64,000 nt of DNA from Piscinibacter sp047602365 (GTDB lineage: Bacteria > Pseudomonadota > Gammaproteobacteria > Burkholderiales > Burkholderiaceae_C). Under the pieces are notes generated by a model. It was given only the letters and a program-made list of their open reading frames with translations, was not told the DNA's origin and searched no databases. The position numbers and the translations under genes are program-made. Each line of letters begins with the position of its first letter. Positions within the stretch are counted from its first letter, which is position 1. The stretch covers positions 1,302,001-1,366,000 of the forward strand of contig JASGHM010000001.1 in the NCBI GenBank assembly GCA_047602365.1. Direction: 5' to 3'. Shown piece after piece: positions 1 through 13,053 of the stretch.

Positions 1-1
1 C

Positions 2-470
2 CGAGGCCGGTACTACGTGTTGCCGGTGACGCTGGTCGATAAACCTTCCAGCAGAACGGTGTGCAGACGGCGACCGACGCGCAGGGCATCCCCCTGCCGA
101 AGCTTCGTGAGTTCTTCGAGCGATGCAGCGGTCTACATCAAGGTCACGAAGTACGGTACGAGCTACGCAGTCGTGGCCAGCGAGACACGCGTCGAAGCAG
201 AGGCGAAGGTCGTCGACCTGCGCAGTGGCGACTGCGTGGCAGGGCAAGGCCGCCGCCTCCTCGGCCGAGCAACAACAGCAGCACCAGGGCGGGCTCATCG
301 ACCTGCTCGTGGCTGCCGTCGTGAAGCAGATCATCAGGACGGCCAGCGACGCGGCCTACAACTATGCCGGCCTCGCCAGTGGACGCCTTCTCGGTGCACC
401 GCGGTACAACGGCATGCTCGCAGGTCCGCGGTCTCCGCATTTCGGCAAGCCCGTCGAGGCCCCGCGCTCC
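2..470 (+). pseudogene. DUF799 (GNA1162-like) lipoprotein, 3' fragment with frameshifts
   Basis: The C-terminal part of a DUF799/GNA1162-type outer-membrane lipoprotein can be rebuilt by switching frames. One frame gives YYVLPVTLVD, a second gives GVQTATDAQGIPLPKLREFF, the first resumes with DAAVYIKVTKYGTSYAVVAS and AKVVDLRSGD, and a third gives WQGKAAASS through AAYNYAGLASGRLLGAPRYN. The breaks fall near positions 42, 118 and 235 and each is repaired by a one-base change. The usual stop after the GPRSPHFGK-like end is also missing, so this frame runs on into recQ. The N-terminus and signal peptide lie outside the window. Family members sit in a CsgG/DUF799 lipoprotein cluster, but nothing upstream is visible here. 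Family assignment is from remembered sequence likeness. Either the gene is decayed or the contig edge is poorly sequenced; the latter seems likelier given the other indels. Confidence 0.6.
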
Positions 471-548
471 ACCGTACCCTCCCTCGCGCGAGTCAGCGAG
501 CCAGACGACTCGCTTAACATCGCGCGTCCTTCCCGTCCGTTGCCCGCC

Positions 549-2414
<1,866 letters not shown>

Positions 2415-2433
2415 ATCCGCTTGCCGTCGCGGC

Positions 2434-3366
2434 TCAGGCCGTGTCGCGCGCGCTGGCCTGCTGCGCGAACGCGGCGGCGACGAAGTCGACGAAGGCACGC
2501 ACCCGCGCCGCCATCTGGTGGCGCTGCGGGTAGACCGCATGGATGTCGGCCTCCGGCGTGGCGTACTGCGGCAGCACCTGCACCAACCGACCGCTGCGCA
2601 GGTAGCGCTCGATGTCCCATTCGGCACGCATCAGGATGCCGTGCCCATCCAGCGCCCAGTGCACCGCGATCTCGCCGTCGTTGGTGCTCAGCGGGCCGCG
2701 CACCTTGATCGCCTCGACCCGCTGCGCGCGGCCGCGGCCGCTGCTCAGCCGCCACAGGCCGTAGGCCTCGTCGCCCTGGCGGATGCTGATGCACTGGTGG
2801 CGCGTCAGGTCGTTGGGCACGCGCGGCGTGCCGTGCCGCGTCAGGTAGGCCGGCGCCGCGCACAGCAGGCGGCGGTTCGGCGCGATGCGTCGCGCGATGA
2901 CGCGTGCATCGGGCGGCACGCCGAAGCGCAGGCAGACGTCGAAGGCGTCGTCGCTCAGCGGCGGCGGGTTGACCGACAGCTGCAGCTGCACCTCCACCTC
3001 CGGATGCCGGCGCACGAAGCGCGACACCAGCGGCGCGACATGGCTGCGCCCGAAACCCAGCGTCGCGTTGACGCGCAGCAGGCCGCTGGGCGTGGCGCGC
3101 GCGACGCCGAGCTGCTGCTCGAGGTCGTCGATCTCGCCGAGGATGCGCCGCGCATGGTCGAGGCAGACCTCGCCCTCCGGCGTCAGGCTCATGCGCCGCG
3201 TCGTGCGGTTGACGAGCGTGACGCCGAGGCGCGCCTCCATCTGCGCCAGGTGCTTGCTGACTGCCGGTGTCGACACGCCGAGCTCGCGGCCGGCGGCGCC
3301 GAGGCTGCCGGCGCTGGCGAGCACCGAGAAGAAGCCGAGGTCGGCGGGCTGGATGCGCTTGGCCAT
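2434..3366 (-). CDS. LysR-family transcriptional regulator
   Basis: About 310 residues. An N-terminal winged helix-turn-helix (residues about 5-65, with GSLGAAGRELGVSTPAVSKHL as the recognition region) is followed by a substrate-binding effector domain. The start chosen is the ATG giving MAKRIQPADLG; the frame is open further upstream, but that stretch contains a probable operator. It is transcribed divergently from a tartrate dehydrogenase-like gene and a Bug solute-binding gene, the usual layout for a LysR activator of neighbouring catabolic genes. By analogy the inducer would be tartrate, D-malate or a related hydroxy acid, which is inference. The gene converges on recQ with about 20 bp between stops and no obvious terminator. 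Confidence 0.88.
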   Translation of the reverse strand: MAKRIQPADLGFFSVLASAGSLGAAGRELGVSTPAVSKHLAQMEARLGVTLVNRTTRRMSLTPEGEVCLDHARRILGEIDDLEQQLGVARATPSGLLRVNATLGFGRSHVAPLVSRFVRRHPEVEVQLQLSVNPPPLSDDAFDVCLRFGVPPDARVIARRIAPNRRLLCAAPAYLTRHGTPRVPNDLTRHQCISIRQGDEAYGLWRLSSGRGRAQRVEAIKVRGPLSTNDGEIAVHWALDGHGILMRAEWDIERYLRSGRLVQVLPQYATPEADIHAVYPQRHQMAARVRAFVDFVAAAFAQQASARDTA

Positions 3367-3399
3367 GCGGGGCTCCCGGTCGCGGATCGTGACGGGCGA

Positions 3400-3420
3400 T
3401 TGTGAACCTGGATTCAACAA
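3400..3420. promoter_or_regulatory. LysR-type operator dyad
   Basis: A near-perfect inverted repeat, TTGTGAA-N6-TTCAACAA with TGAA-N6-TTCA as its exact core, lies in the 137-bp gap between the divergent lysR and tartrate dehydrogenase starts, about 34 bp upstream of the lysR ATG. LysR regulators usually bind T-N11-A dyads in such gaps; this one has the outer T and A 12 bases apart. The assignment to the adjacent regulator is inferred from position and symmetry. Confidence 0.5.
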
Positions 3421-3503
3421 TGGCTTCACTTCGGCACTGATCGGCGATGGCGTCGCGTTCCTACAGTGGCGCCACTGTCCATTCACCCCCACGGAGACAC
3501 CCG

Positions 3504-4589
3504 ATGAAGACCTACCGCATCGCCACCATTCCCGGAGACGGCATCGGCAAGGAAGTGGTTCCTGCCGGCCGCCAGGTGCTGGAGGCGCTGGCCGCCTCGG
3601 GCGCCGGCTTCCGCCTCGCCTTCGAGAACTTCGACTGGGGCGGCGATTACTACCGCAGCCACGGCGTGATGATGCCGGCCGACGGCCTGGACGCGCTGCG
3701 CGGCCAGGACGCGATCCTGTTCGGCTCGGCCGGCGACCCGCACATCCCCGACCACATCACGCTGTGGGGCCTGCGGCTGAAGATCTGCCAGGGCTTCGAC
3801 CAGTACGCCAACGTGCGGCCGACGCGCATCCTGCCCGGCATCGATGCGCCGCTGAAGCGCTGCCGCGCGCAGGACCTGGACTGGGTGATCGTGCGCGAGA
3901 ACTCGGAGGGCGAGTACGCCGGCGTCGGCGGTCGCGCCCACCAGGGCCACCCGATCGAGGTGGCCACTGACGTGTCGATGATGACCCGCGCCGGCGTCGA
4001 ACGCATCATGCGCTTCGCCTTCCGGCTGGCGCAGTCGCGGCCGCGCAAGCAGCTCACCGTCGTGACCAAGAGCAATGCGCAGCGCCACGCGATGGTGATG
4101 TGGGACGAGATCGCCGTGCAGGTCGCGCAGGAGTTCCCCGATGTGCGCTGGGACAAGGAGCTGGTCGATGCGATGACCGCGCGCATGGTCAACCGGCCGG
4201 CGACGCTGGACACCGTGGTCGCCACCAACCTGCACGCCGACATCCTCAGCGACCTGGCCGCGGCACTGGCCGGCAGCCTGGGCATCGCGCCGACCGGCAA
4301 CATCGATCCGGAGCGCCGCTACCCGAGCATGTTCGAGCCGATCCACGGCTCGGCCTTCGACATCATGGGCCAGGGCCTGGCCAACCCGGTCGGCACCTTC
4401 TGGTCCTGCGTGATGCTGCTCGAGCACCTGGGCGAGCACGCCGCGGCGGCGCGCCTGATGCGCGCGATCGAGCAGGTCACCGCCGACCCGGCGCTGCACA
4501 CCCGCGACCTCGGCGGCCGCGCGACCACCGCGCAGGTCACGCAGGCGGTGTGCGAGCGCCTTGCCGCCGAGGTCCGCCGCGCTGCCTGA
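3504..4589 (+). CDS. tartrate dehydrogenase / D-malate dehydrogenase (decarboxylating)
   Basis: Member of the isocitrate/isopropylmalate dehydrogenase family, 361 residues. It opens with the family signature TYRIATIPGDGIGKEV. Substrate and metal residues occur in VRENSEGEYAGVGGR and in the aspartate-rich segment TNLHADILSDLAAALAGSLG, and NAD contact residues are in PIHGSAFDIMGQG. The EGEYAGVGG form is typical of the tartrate/D-malate branch (TtuC, DmlA), as opposed to leucine biosynthesis LeuB. The likely reaction is NAD-dependent oxidation of tartrate or oxidative decarboxylation of D-malate in the cytoplasm, with Mn or Mg and a monovalent cation. The ATG is preceded by CGGAGA. It sits downstream of the LysR dyad and upstream of a solute-binding protein, suggesting a small uptake and degradation unit. 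The exact substrate cannot be read from sequence. Confidence 0.82.
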   Translation: MKTYRIATIPGDGIGKEVVPAGRQVLEALAASGAGFRLAFENFDWGGDYYRSHGVMMPADGLDALRGQDAILFGSAGDPHIPDHITLWGLRLKICQGFDQYANVRPTRILPGIDAPLKRCRAQDLDWVIVRENSEGEYAGVGGRAHQGHPIEVATDVSMMTRAGVERIMRFAFRLAQSRPRKQLTVVTKSNAQRHAMVMWDEIAVQVAQEFPDVRWDKELVDAMTARMVNRPATLDTVVATNLHADILSDLAAALAGSLGIAPTGNIDPERRYPSMFEPIHGSAFDIMGQGLANPVGTFWSCVMLLEHLGEHAAAARLMRAIEQVTADPALHTRDLGGRATTAQVTQAVCERLAAEVRRAA

Positions 4590-4632
4590 GCCGGCGCTGC
4601 CGCACCACCACAGAACACACACGGAGACTGCC

Positions 4633-5622
4633 ATGCCCCTAACCTCTTCCGCCGTCTCGCGCCGCCGCGCGTTGCAGGCGCTGTGCCTCGCCTTCGCCAC
4701 CGCTGCCGGTGGCGCGGTGGCGCAGCCCTGGCCGAGCAAGCCGATCAGCCTGGTCGTGCCCTTCCCGGCCGGCGGCACCACCGACGTGCTGGCCCGCGCG
4801 CTGGCCGACAAGCTGCAGGCCAGCCTGGGCCAGCCGGTGATCGTCGAGAGCAAGCCGGGGGCCGGTGCGACGCTGGGCGCCGACTACGTCGCCAAGTCCA
4901 AGGCCGACGGCCACACGCTGCTGGTCGGTGCGGTGCACCACACCATCGCCAGCAGCGTCTACAAGAAGCTGCCCTACGACTTCCAGAAGGACTTCCTGCC
5001 CGTCACGACCATCGCGCTGGTGCCCAACGTGCTGGTGGTCAACGCGGCGACGCCGGCGAAGAACGTCGCCGAGCTGGTGGCGATGCTGAAGGCCCAGCCG
5101 GGCAAGTTCAACTACGGCTCGAACGGCAACGGCACCGCGCAGCACCTGATCGGCACGCAGTTCGAGAACATGACCGGCACCGACATCGCGCACATCCCCT
5201 ACAAGGGCAGCGGCCCGCTGACCACCGACCTGCTCGGCGGCCAGGTGACGATGTCGTTCGACACCATCACGCCGGTGCTGCAGCACATCCGCAGCGGCAA
5301 GCTGCGTGCGCTGGCAGTGACCACGGGGCGGCGCGCCTCGGCGTTGCCCGACGTGCCGACGCTGGACGAGTCCGGCCTGCGCGGCTTCGACATCGGCACC
5401 TGGTTCGGCGTGCTGGCGCCGGCGGCGACGCCCAAGGAGGTGGTCGCGCGGCTGAACGCCGAGATGGTGAAGATCATCCAGTCGAGCGAGTTCCGCAAGC
5501 GCATGGAGGAGATCGGTGCCGAGCCGATCGGCGACAGCCAGGCGCAGATGGCCGCGCAGGTGAAGAACGAGACCGAGAAGTTCGCCCGCCTGGTCAAGGA
5601 CGCCAAGGTGGTCATCGAGTGA
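4633..5622 (+). CDS. Bug/TctC-family tripartite tricarboxylate transporter substrate-binding protein
   Basis: Periplasmic binding protein of the Bug (Bordetella uptake gene) family, 329 residues. The N-terminus has a twin-arginine-containing signal (SRRRALQALCLAFATAAG) with likely cleavage after AVAQ. The mature part begins with the family motif WPSKPISLVVPFPAGGTTDVLAR, followed by VIVESKPGAGATLGADYVAKS and the ligand-site segment YGSNGNGTAQHL. These proteins feed carboxylates to TctAB permeases, but no tctA or tctB is next to it, so the partner permease must be elsewhere, as is common for Bug proteins. It lies 43 bp after the tartrate dehydrogenase gene and is probably co-transcribed, so its ligand may be the same hydroxy acid (inference). 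An RBS-like GGAGA precedes the ATG. Confidence 0.87.
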   Translation: MPLTSSAVSRRRALQALCLAFATAAGGAVAQPWPSKPISLVVPFPAGGTTDVLARALADKLQASLGQPVIVESKPGAGATLGADYVAKSKADGHTLLVGAVHHTIASSVYKKLPYDFQKDFLPVTTIALVPNVLVVNAATPAKNVAELVAMLKAQPGKFNYGSNGNGTAQHLIGTQFENMTGTDIAHIPYKGSGPLTTDLLGGQVTMSFDTITPVLQHIRSGKLRALAVTTGRRASALPDVPTLDESGLRGFDIGTWFGVLAPAATPKEVVARLNAEMVKIIQSSEFRKRMEEIGAEPIGDSQAQMAAQVKNETEKFARLVKDAKVVIE

Positions 5623-6002
5623 CCGCGACGGTCAGCAGGCTGCTGTCGGCCTCGTTGCCCCAGCCGTCGCGCGCGCGGGCGAACACGCTGACCTCGGTGC
5701 GGCCGTCGGCCGGCACGGCGACGTCCCACTGGTAGGGCTCGGCGCCGTCGCTGCCCAGCCGCGTCGCGACGCCGCCGTCGAGACGGTAGAAGGCGACGCT
5801 GTCGATGCCGCTCTCGTCCGATGCCGCGGCGGCGACGCGCAGCACGCCGCCGGCCAGCCACGCTGGACTGTGCGCTGGTGATGCTGACCGACGGTGCGCC
5901 ATCGTCGTCGCCGCCGCCACCCCAGCCGATGTACAGCCCGCCGCCGCAGCCGGCGAGCAGCAGCAGGGCGCACAGCGCGATGGCGGCGGCGAGGCGCTTC
6001 AT
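5612..6002 (-). pseudogene. small lipoprotein, frameshifted
   Basis: The N-terminal frame starts MKRLAAAIALCALLLLAGCG, a lipoprotein signal with lipobox LAGC, followed by a Gly/Asp-rich linker. Near position 5870 the frame must shift by one base to continue as WLAGGVLRVAAAASDESGID, then FYRLDGGVATRLG and VSVFARARDGWGNEADSSLL. That second part resembles a small Ig-like/cadherin-type beta fold (repeated D and G turn residues, terms such as SVAFYRLDG), giving about 130 residues in all. The stop overlaps the convergent tctC gene by about 11 bases. No close family is recognised. The coherent protein on both sides of the break argues for an indel in a real gene, not a chance ORF. Confidence 0.55.
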
Positions 6003-6018
6003 GCCACGATGGTAGCCA

Positions 6019-7512
6019 TCAGCCGCGCGGCAGTCGTGCCAGTTCGTCACCGACCAGCTTGACCACCAGCTTGTCCAGCGTCTGCACCGAATAGTTCTGC
6101 ACGTCGTGAACGGTCTTCGTGCCCGGGCCGCTGCCGGGGTCGGCGGCGTCCTTGTAGGTCAGGAAGACGAAGCGGCCGGCGGTGTACTGCGCGATCTGGC
6201 GGTAGATGTACTCGCCCTCCGGTTCCAGCCCGCTGGCGCCGACGGCGAACAGCTTGATGCCCTTGGCCAGCGCGGCCTGCATGTCGACGTCGTACTGCGG
6301 GCCGCCGTAGTCCAGGTGCGGCGCGGCGTCGGCCACCAGCACCACCAAACGTGCCGCATCGCTGCGCCAGCTCAGGCCGTGCACGGTCTCGTGCAGCGCC
6401 TCGTTGAGCGCCTCGGGCTTGTCGCCGCCACCGCCGGCCTGCACTCGCGCCAGCACGTTCTGGAAGGCGCCGAGGTCGTCGGTGAAGTCGTGCGTGCGGG
6501 TCAGGAAGGCGTCGCCGCGGTCGCGGTAGGCGACCAGGCCGTAGCAGATGTCGGGCTGGCCCGGCAGCTGCGAGATCTGCTGCGACATCGCGCGCATCGA
6601 GGCCTTCAGCTTGGCGATCTCGTCGCCCATCGAGCCGGTGGCGTCGATCAGGAAGACCAGGTCCAGGCGCGCCCGCTGCACCACGCTCGCCTGGCCCAGC
6701 CTGACCTGCAGCGCGGCACGTTCGCCGCGGACCAGCGTCGTGCGCGACCAGGCCGCACCCTTGCGCACCGCGATGCCCAGCGTGCGGTCGGACACCTCGG
6801 GCGACAGGAAGGCACGCGGGTGCAGCCAGACCCGGCCGGCGGTGTCGGTGCGGGCCCACATCACCGGCGCATGGCGGCCGGCACGCTGCACCGCGACCTC
6901 GGCGTCGTGCACCGGGCGGCCGGCGTTGTCGGTGACCTCGAGCAGGTAACGTTCGGCGACGTCACGATCGCGCACCGCCAGCCCGCCATTGCGCTGGCGG
7001 TAGGCGAGGTATTCACCGAAGTCGGCGTTGTCGTCGACCATGCCGGCGGTGACCGTCTCGGCACGCGGCAGGAGCTGACGGCGCGACTCCGGCATCGGCG
7101 CCGGCTGCGCGGCCGCGGCGTCGGCAGCGGCTTCGCGCTCGGCCGGCGCGGTGGCGATGCCGGGTGCGCTCGGCGCCGCGCTCTTGGCCGACTCGGCGCG
7201 GCGCAGCAGGCGCGCATCGGCCGTTGAAGCGGCGAGGTCGTCGCGCTCGGCGCCGCGGCCGCGGTGACCGTACTGCCCGGCACCGCCGGGCACTTCCCGC
7301 GTGGTCGGCAGGCGGCGGCAGTGGCTGGCGCTCGGCGACTCGAAGACCGGCAGCGTGAAGTCCTGCGCCGCGGGCTGCGTTTCGGACCAGGGTGGCGGCC
7401 AGGCGCCCGGCGCGGCGGCATGGGCGGTCGGTGACTCGGCCACCGCGCAGGCGGCGAGCAAGGCCAGCACGGCCGTGACGGGCGCGGCGGCGAGGCGGAA
7501 GGACGGGATCAT
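6019..7512 (-). CDS. von Willebrand factor type A domain lipoprotein
   Basis: About 497 residues. The N-terminal lipoprotein signal MIPSFRLAAAPVTAVLALLAAC has a lipobox Cys near residue 22. A Pro/Ala-rich low-complexity stretch follows, then a carboxypeptidase-regulatory-like beta domain (VTDNAGRPVHDAEVAVQRAG), then a vWA domain beginning LDLVFLIDATGSMGDEI. The MIDAS motif is DATGS in place of DxSxS, so the second Ser is present but the first is Thr. Extracytoplasmic vWA proteins usually mediate metal-dependent protein contacts. The start is the ATG preceded by GAGGAGAAACC. It is transcribed divergently from an ECF sigma factor and its putative membrane partner, so it may be a target or sensor of that sigma system (inference). 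Confidence 0.8.
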   Translation of the reverse strand: MIPSFRLAAAPVTAVLALLAACAVAESPTAHAAAPGAWPPPWSETQPAAQDFTLPVFESPSASHCRRLPTTREVPGGAGQYGHRGRGAERDDLAASTADARLLRRAESAKSAAPSAPGIATAPAEREAAADAAAAQPAPMPESRRQLLPRAETVTAGMVDDNADFGEYLAYRQRNGGLAVRDRDVAERYLLEVTDNAGRPVHDAEVAVQRAGRHAPVMWARTDTAGRVWLHPRAFLSPEVSDRTLGIAVRKGAAWSRTTLVRGERAALQVRLGQASVVQRARLDLVFLIDATGSMGDEIAKLKASMRAMSQQISQLPGQPDICYGLVAYRDRGDAFLTRTHDFTDDLGAFQNVLARVQAGGGGDKPEALNEALHETVHGLSWRSDAARLVVLVADAAPHLDYGGPQYDVDMQAALAKGIKLFAVGASGLEPEGEYIYRQIAQYTAGRFVFLTYKDAADPGSGPGTKTVHDVQNYSVQTLDKLVVKLVGDELARLPRG

Positions 7513-7667
7513 GGTTTCTCCTCGTGGGTGGTGGGTCGTGCGGGTGGAACGAGGGCTGATACGGACGAGCCACATGAACGGGGTGAGTCGGCCGCACTAC
7601 AAATGGAGATCACCCCGTGGCGGCCCGCCGGCCGTATCAGTGGCGGATGAGGCAGACTCCCACCCCG

Positions 7668-8303
7668 ATGAGCGCGATGCCCGACGACGACGACACGCTG
7701 ATGGCCGCCTACGTGCGCGGCGAGGCCGTCGCGTTCGAGCAGCTCTACGAGCGCCACCGGCTGGCGCTGTACCGCTTCGTGAGGCGCCTGCTCGGCAGCG
7801 CCAACGCGGCGCAGGCCGACGAGGTGTTCCAGGACACCTGGCTGCGTGTGGTGCAGGCGCGCGCGCGCTGGCAGCCGCAGGGCGCGAGCTTCCGCACCTG
7901 GCTGTTCACGCTCGCCCACCACCGCGCGATCGACCTGCTGCGCAAGAGTGGCCGCGAGGTCGCGATCGACGCCCACGAAGGCGAGGACGGCGAACCCTGG
8001 CAGCCAGAGGTGAACGCTGCCGAGGCCTGGCAGCACTGGCCGGCGCCGGCCTCGTCGACGCTGCAGGGCGACGAACTCGCCTTCTGGCGCCGCGCCGGCG
8101 AGAAGCTGCTAGCCTGCCTGGACGAACTGCCGCTGGCGCAGCGCAGCGCCTTCCTGCTGCACCACGACGACGGCCTCGCGCTGGCCGACGTGGCGCATGC
8201 GCTGGAGGTCGGCTTCGAGACCGCGAAGACGCGGCTGCGCTATGCGATGGCCAAGCTGCGCGCCTGCATGGGCGCCTACCTCGCGCCGGAGTCGACGCGA
8301 TGA
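7668..8303 (+). CDS. ECF-family RNA polymerase sigma factor
   Basis: Sigma-70 family factor of the extracytoplasmic-function group, about 211 residues. Region 2 is seen in FEQLYERHRLALYRFVRRLLG and DEVFQDTWLRVVQAR (the -10 recognition helix region). Region 4 is LPLAQRSAFLLHHDDGLAL through EVGFETAKTRLRYAMAKL, a helix-turn-helix for the -35 element. Several in-frame ATGs (7647, 7668, 7677) precede the conserved part; 7668 was taken because a GAGGCA lies upstream, but this is weak. The stop codon overlaps the ATG of the next coding frame, implying translational coupling to a membrane protein that looks like its anti-sigma partner. Confidence 0.85.
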   Translation: MSAMPDDDDTLMAAYVRGEAVAFEQLYERHRLALYRFVRRLLGSANAAQADEVFQDTWLRVVQARARWQPQGASFRTWLFTLAHHRAIDLLRKSGREVAIDAHEGEDGEPWQPEVNAAEAWQHWPAPASSTLQGDELAFWRRAGEKLLACLDELPLAQRSAFLLHHDDGLALADVAHALEVGFETAKTRLRYAMAKLRACMGAYLAPESTR

Positions 8304-8434
8304 GTCGTAGTGCTGCATGACCCACCGGCCACGACGACGACCTGCCGCACGACGCCTGGCTGCGTGAGGCGCTGCGCCATGCACCCGATGCCGAGGCCGG
8401 CCCGCCGCCCAAGCTGAACGAGACCATCCTGCGC

Positions 8435-9406
8435 ATGGGCCGCGCGGCAGTGGCGCCGCGGCCGGAGCGCAAGGCCGCGCCGGCGATGCCGATGGCCACG
8501 GCGCCGTCGTCGGGCGGCCTGGCCCGGACACTCTCGGCCTGGTGGTCGTGGCTGGCCCGCCCGCCGGTGGCGGCGGGCTTCGCCGGCCTGATGGTGGCCA
8601 CCGTGGTCGGCGTGATGTGGTGGGACCGGCCGCTGGAAGAGGCGCTGCCGCCGCGCGAGGAGGCTGTGGTGGCTGCCGCCCCTGCCACGCCGCCGAACGC
8701 CGCGACGACCGCCACGGCCGATGCGGCGGCAGCGAAGCCGGCCGGGCTGCCCGATGCCGCCAAGCGCGCGGCACCACCGGTGCCGGCCGAGACCGACCTG
8801 GCGAAGAACCGGTCGGCGTCGACCGCACCTGCCACCGCGCTGACGATGAAGAAGGCCGAGGCCGCGCCGCCGGTGGTGGCCGCAGCCCCGGCCCCGACCG
8901 CCCCGGCAGTGGCGGCGGCGCCGGCTCCCGCGCCAGCGCCCGCCATCGCGGCCGACGGCGCCGCCCGCGAGCGCGAGGCCCTGGCCGAACGCCGCGACAT
9001 GGCCTCGGCCCGCATGGCTGCCGCGGCGCCGCCGGCAGCGGCGGCGGCGGCGTCGGCCTACATCGAGACGCCCAGCCTGAGCAACCTGCGCTTCGAGATC
9101 CGCCGCCAGCCGGACGCCTGGACCTGGCAGCGCGACGAGGGCGAGGCGCGGGCCATGGACCGGTCGATGGAAGACTGGATCGCCCAGGCCGACCGTGCCG
9201 CGCGCACGGTGTGGCTGGCAGGCGCCGGCGGGCCGGACACCACCACCACGACGCTGCGCTTCACCCGCGGCGGCGTGGTGCGCGCGGTGCTGCGCCTGGG
9301 CCCGAACGGCATGCGGCTGACCCGCGGCGGCAAGACCGAGCAGGCCGAGCTGTCGCGCGGTACCGCGTCCACGCTGCAGGGTTCGCTCGACGCGCTCGGC
9401 CCCTGA
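8435..9406 (+). CDS. putative anti-sigma or ECF-associated membrane protein
   Basis: One transmembrane segment (PPVAAGFAGLMVATVVGVMWW) separates a short cytoplasmic N-terminus from a long Ala/Pro-rich periplasmic linker and a C-terminal globular part (SLSNLRFEIRRQPDAWTWQR to STLQGSLDALGP). This layout matches single-pass anti-sigma proteins, and the gene follows an ECF sigma directly. The listed start is the first ATG in the clean frame. The 90 bases before it also look coding in the same frame (DDDLPHDAWLREALRHAPDA and PPPKLNETILRMG). The ATG at 8300 that overlaps the sigma stop meets an in-frame TGA after six codons, and the ATG at 8316 is in another frame. A one-base error around 8316-8335 would restore a full-length coupled gene. 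No zinc-finger anti-sigma Cys/His motif is present, so the role rests on position and topology. Confidence 0.6.
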   Translation: MGRAAVAPRPERKAAPAMPMATAPSSGGLARTLSAWWSWLARPPVAAGFAGLMVATVVGVMWWDRPLEEALPPREEAVVAAAPATPPNAATTATADAAAAKPAGLPDAAKRAAPPVPAETDLAKNRSASTAPATALTMKKAEAAPPVVAAAPAPTAPAVAAAPAPAPAPAIAADGAAREREALAERRDMASARMAAAAPPAAAAAASAYIETPSLSNLRFEIRRQPDAWTWQRDEGEARAMDRSMEDWIAQADRAARTVWLAGAGGPDTTTTTLRFTRGGVVRAVLRLGPNGMRLTRGGKTEQAELSRGTASTLQGSLDALGP

Positions 9407-9460
9407 CAGCTCGCGACAGCGCGCGTCGCTATCATGGGCGGTTTGCCCCGAGCGCCGTCG

Positions 9461-12362
<2,902 letters not shown>

Positions 12363-12442
12363 CGCGGCGCTGACCGAGCGCGGCACGGGGTCTTCCCCGG
12401 CGTGGCTAGACTGCGCCCTCACGAAAGCACGAGGAGACCACG

Positions 12443-13048
12443 ATGGCGCTGACGGTGGATTACTACTTCGCTCCCAACTCGCCGTGGACCTACCTCGGCC
12501 ACGAGCGCTTCGCGCAGATCGCGAAGGCGGCGGGCGCCGCCGTCAACGTGCTGCCGGTCGACCTGGGCGGCAAGGTCTTCCCGGTGTCCGGCGGCCTGCC
12601 GCTGGCCAAGCGCGCACCGCAGCGCCAGGCCTACCGCCTCGTCGAGCTGAAGCGCTTCAGCGACTTCCTCGGGCAGCCGATCGTGCTGCAGCCGAAGTAC
12701 TTCCCGGTCAACGCCGACGACGCCGCCAAGCTGATCATCGCCGTCGACATGCACGACGGCAGCGAGGCCGCGATGCGCATCGCCGGGCGCATCCTGCGCG
12801 GCGTGTGGGTCGACGAGCGCAACATCGCCGACCTGCGCGACCTGGCGACGATGCTCGCCGAGGAAGGCATGCCGGCGCGGCGGCTCGACGACGCGATGAG
12901 CCAGGCGGTGCACGTGCGCTACGAGCAGGATTCGCAGCGTGCCGTCGACGCCGGTGTGTTCGGTGCGCCGAGCTACGTGGTCGACGGCGAGCTCTTCTGG
13001 GGCCAGGACCGGCTCGACTTCCTGCAGCGCCGCCTCGCGCAGGGCTGA
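12443..13048 (+). CDS. 2-hydroxychromene-2-carboxylate isomerase-like, DsbA/GST-kappa fold protein
   Basis: 201 residues, thioredoxin-like DsbA/GST-kappa superfamily. The N-terminal segment VDYYFAPNSPWTYLGHERF carries the SP(W/Y) signature of HCCA isomerases, in which a serine positions glutathione. The C-terminal GVFGAPSYVVDGELFWGQDRL is the conserved cis-proline loop and end motif. Family members isomerise chromene carboxylates in naphthalene-type degradation with glutathione, but many chromosomal copies have unknown substrates, and no other aromatic-degradation genes are nearby. The start is preceded by GAGGAGA at a good distance. Five bases separate it from the next gene, so the two are likely co-transcribed. 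Confidence 0.83.
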   Translation: MALTVDYYFAPNSPWTYLGHERFAQIAKAAGAAVNVLPVDLGGKVFPVSGGLPLAKRAPQRQAYRLVELKRFSDFLGQPIVLQPKYFPVNADDAAKLIIAVDMHDGSEAAMRIAGRILRGVWVDERNIADLRDLATMLAEEGMPARRLDDAMSQAVHVRYEQDSQRAVDAGVFGAPSYVVDGELFWGQDRLDFLQRRLAQG

Positions 13049-13053
13049 GCGCG

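Noticed and set aside
3504..4589. 3-isopropylmalate dehydrogenase LeuB
   Set aside because: Active-site segment and neighbours (LysR, Bug protein) fit the tartrate/D-malate branch, and no leu genes are adjacent.
9407..9460. LexA box upstream of uvrA
   Set aside because: No CTGT-N8-ACAG element is present in the 54-bp gap or just before it.
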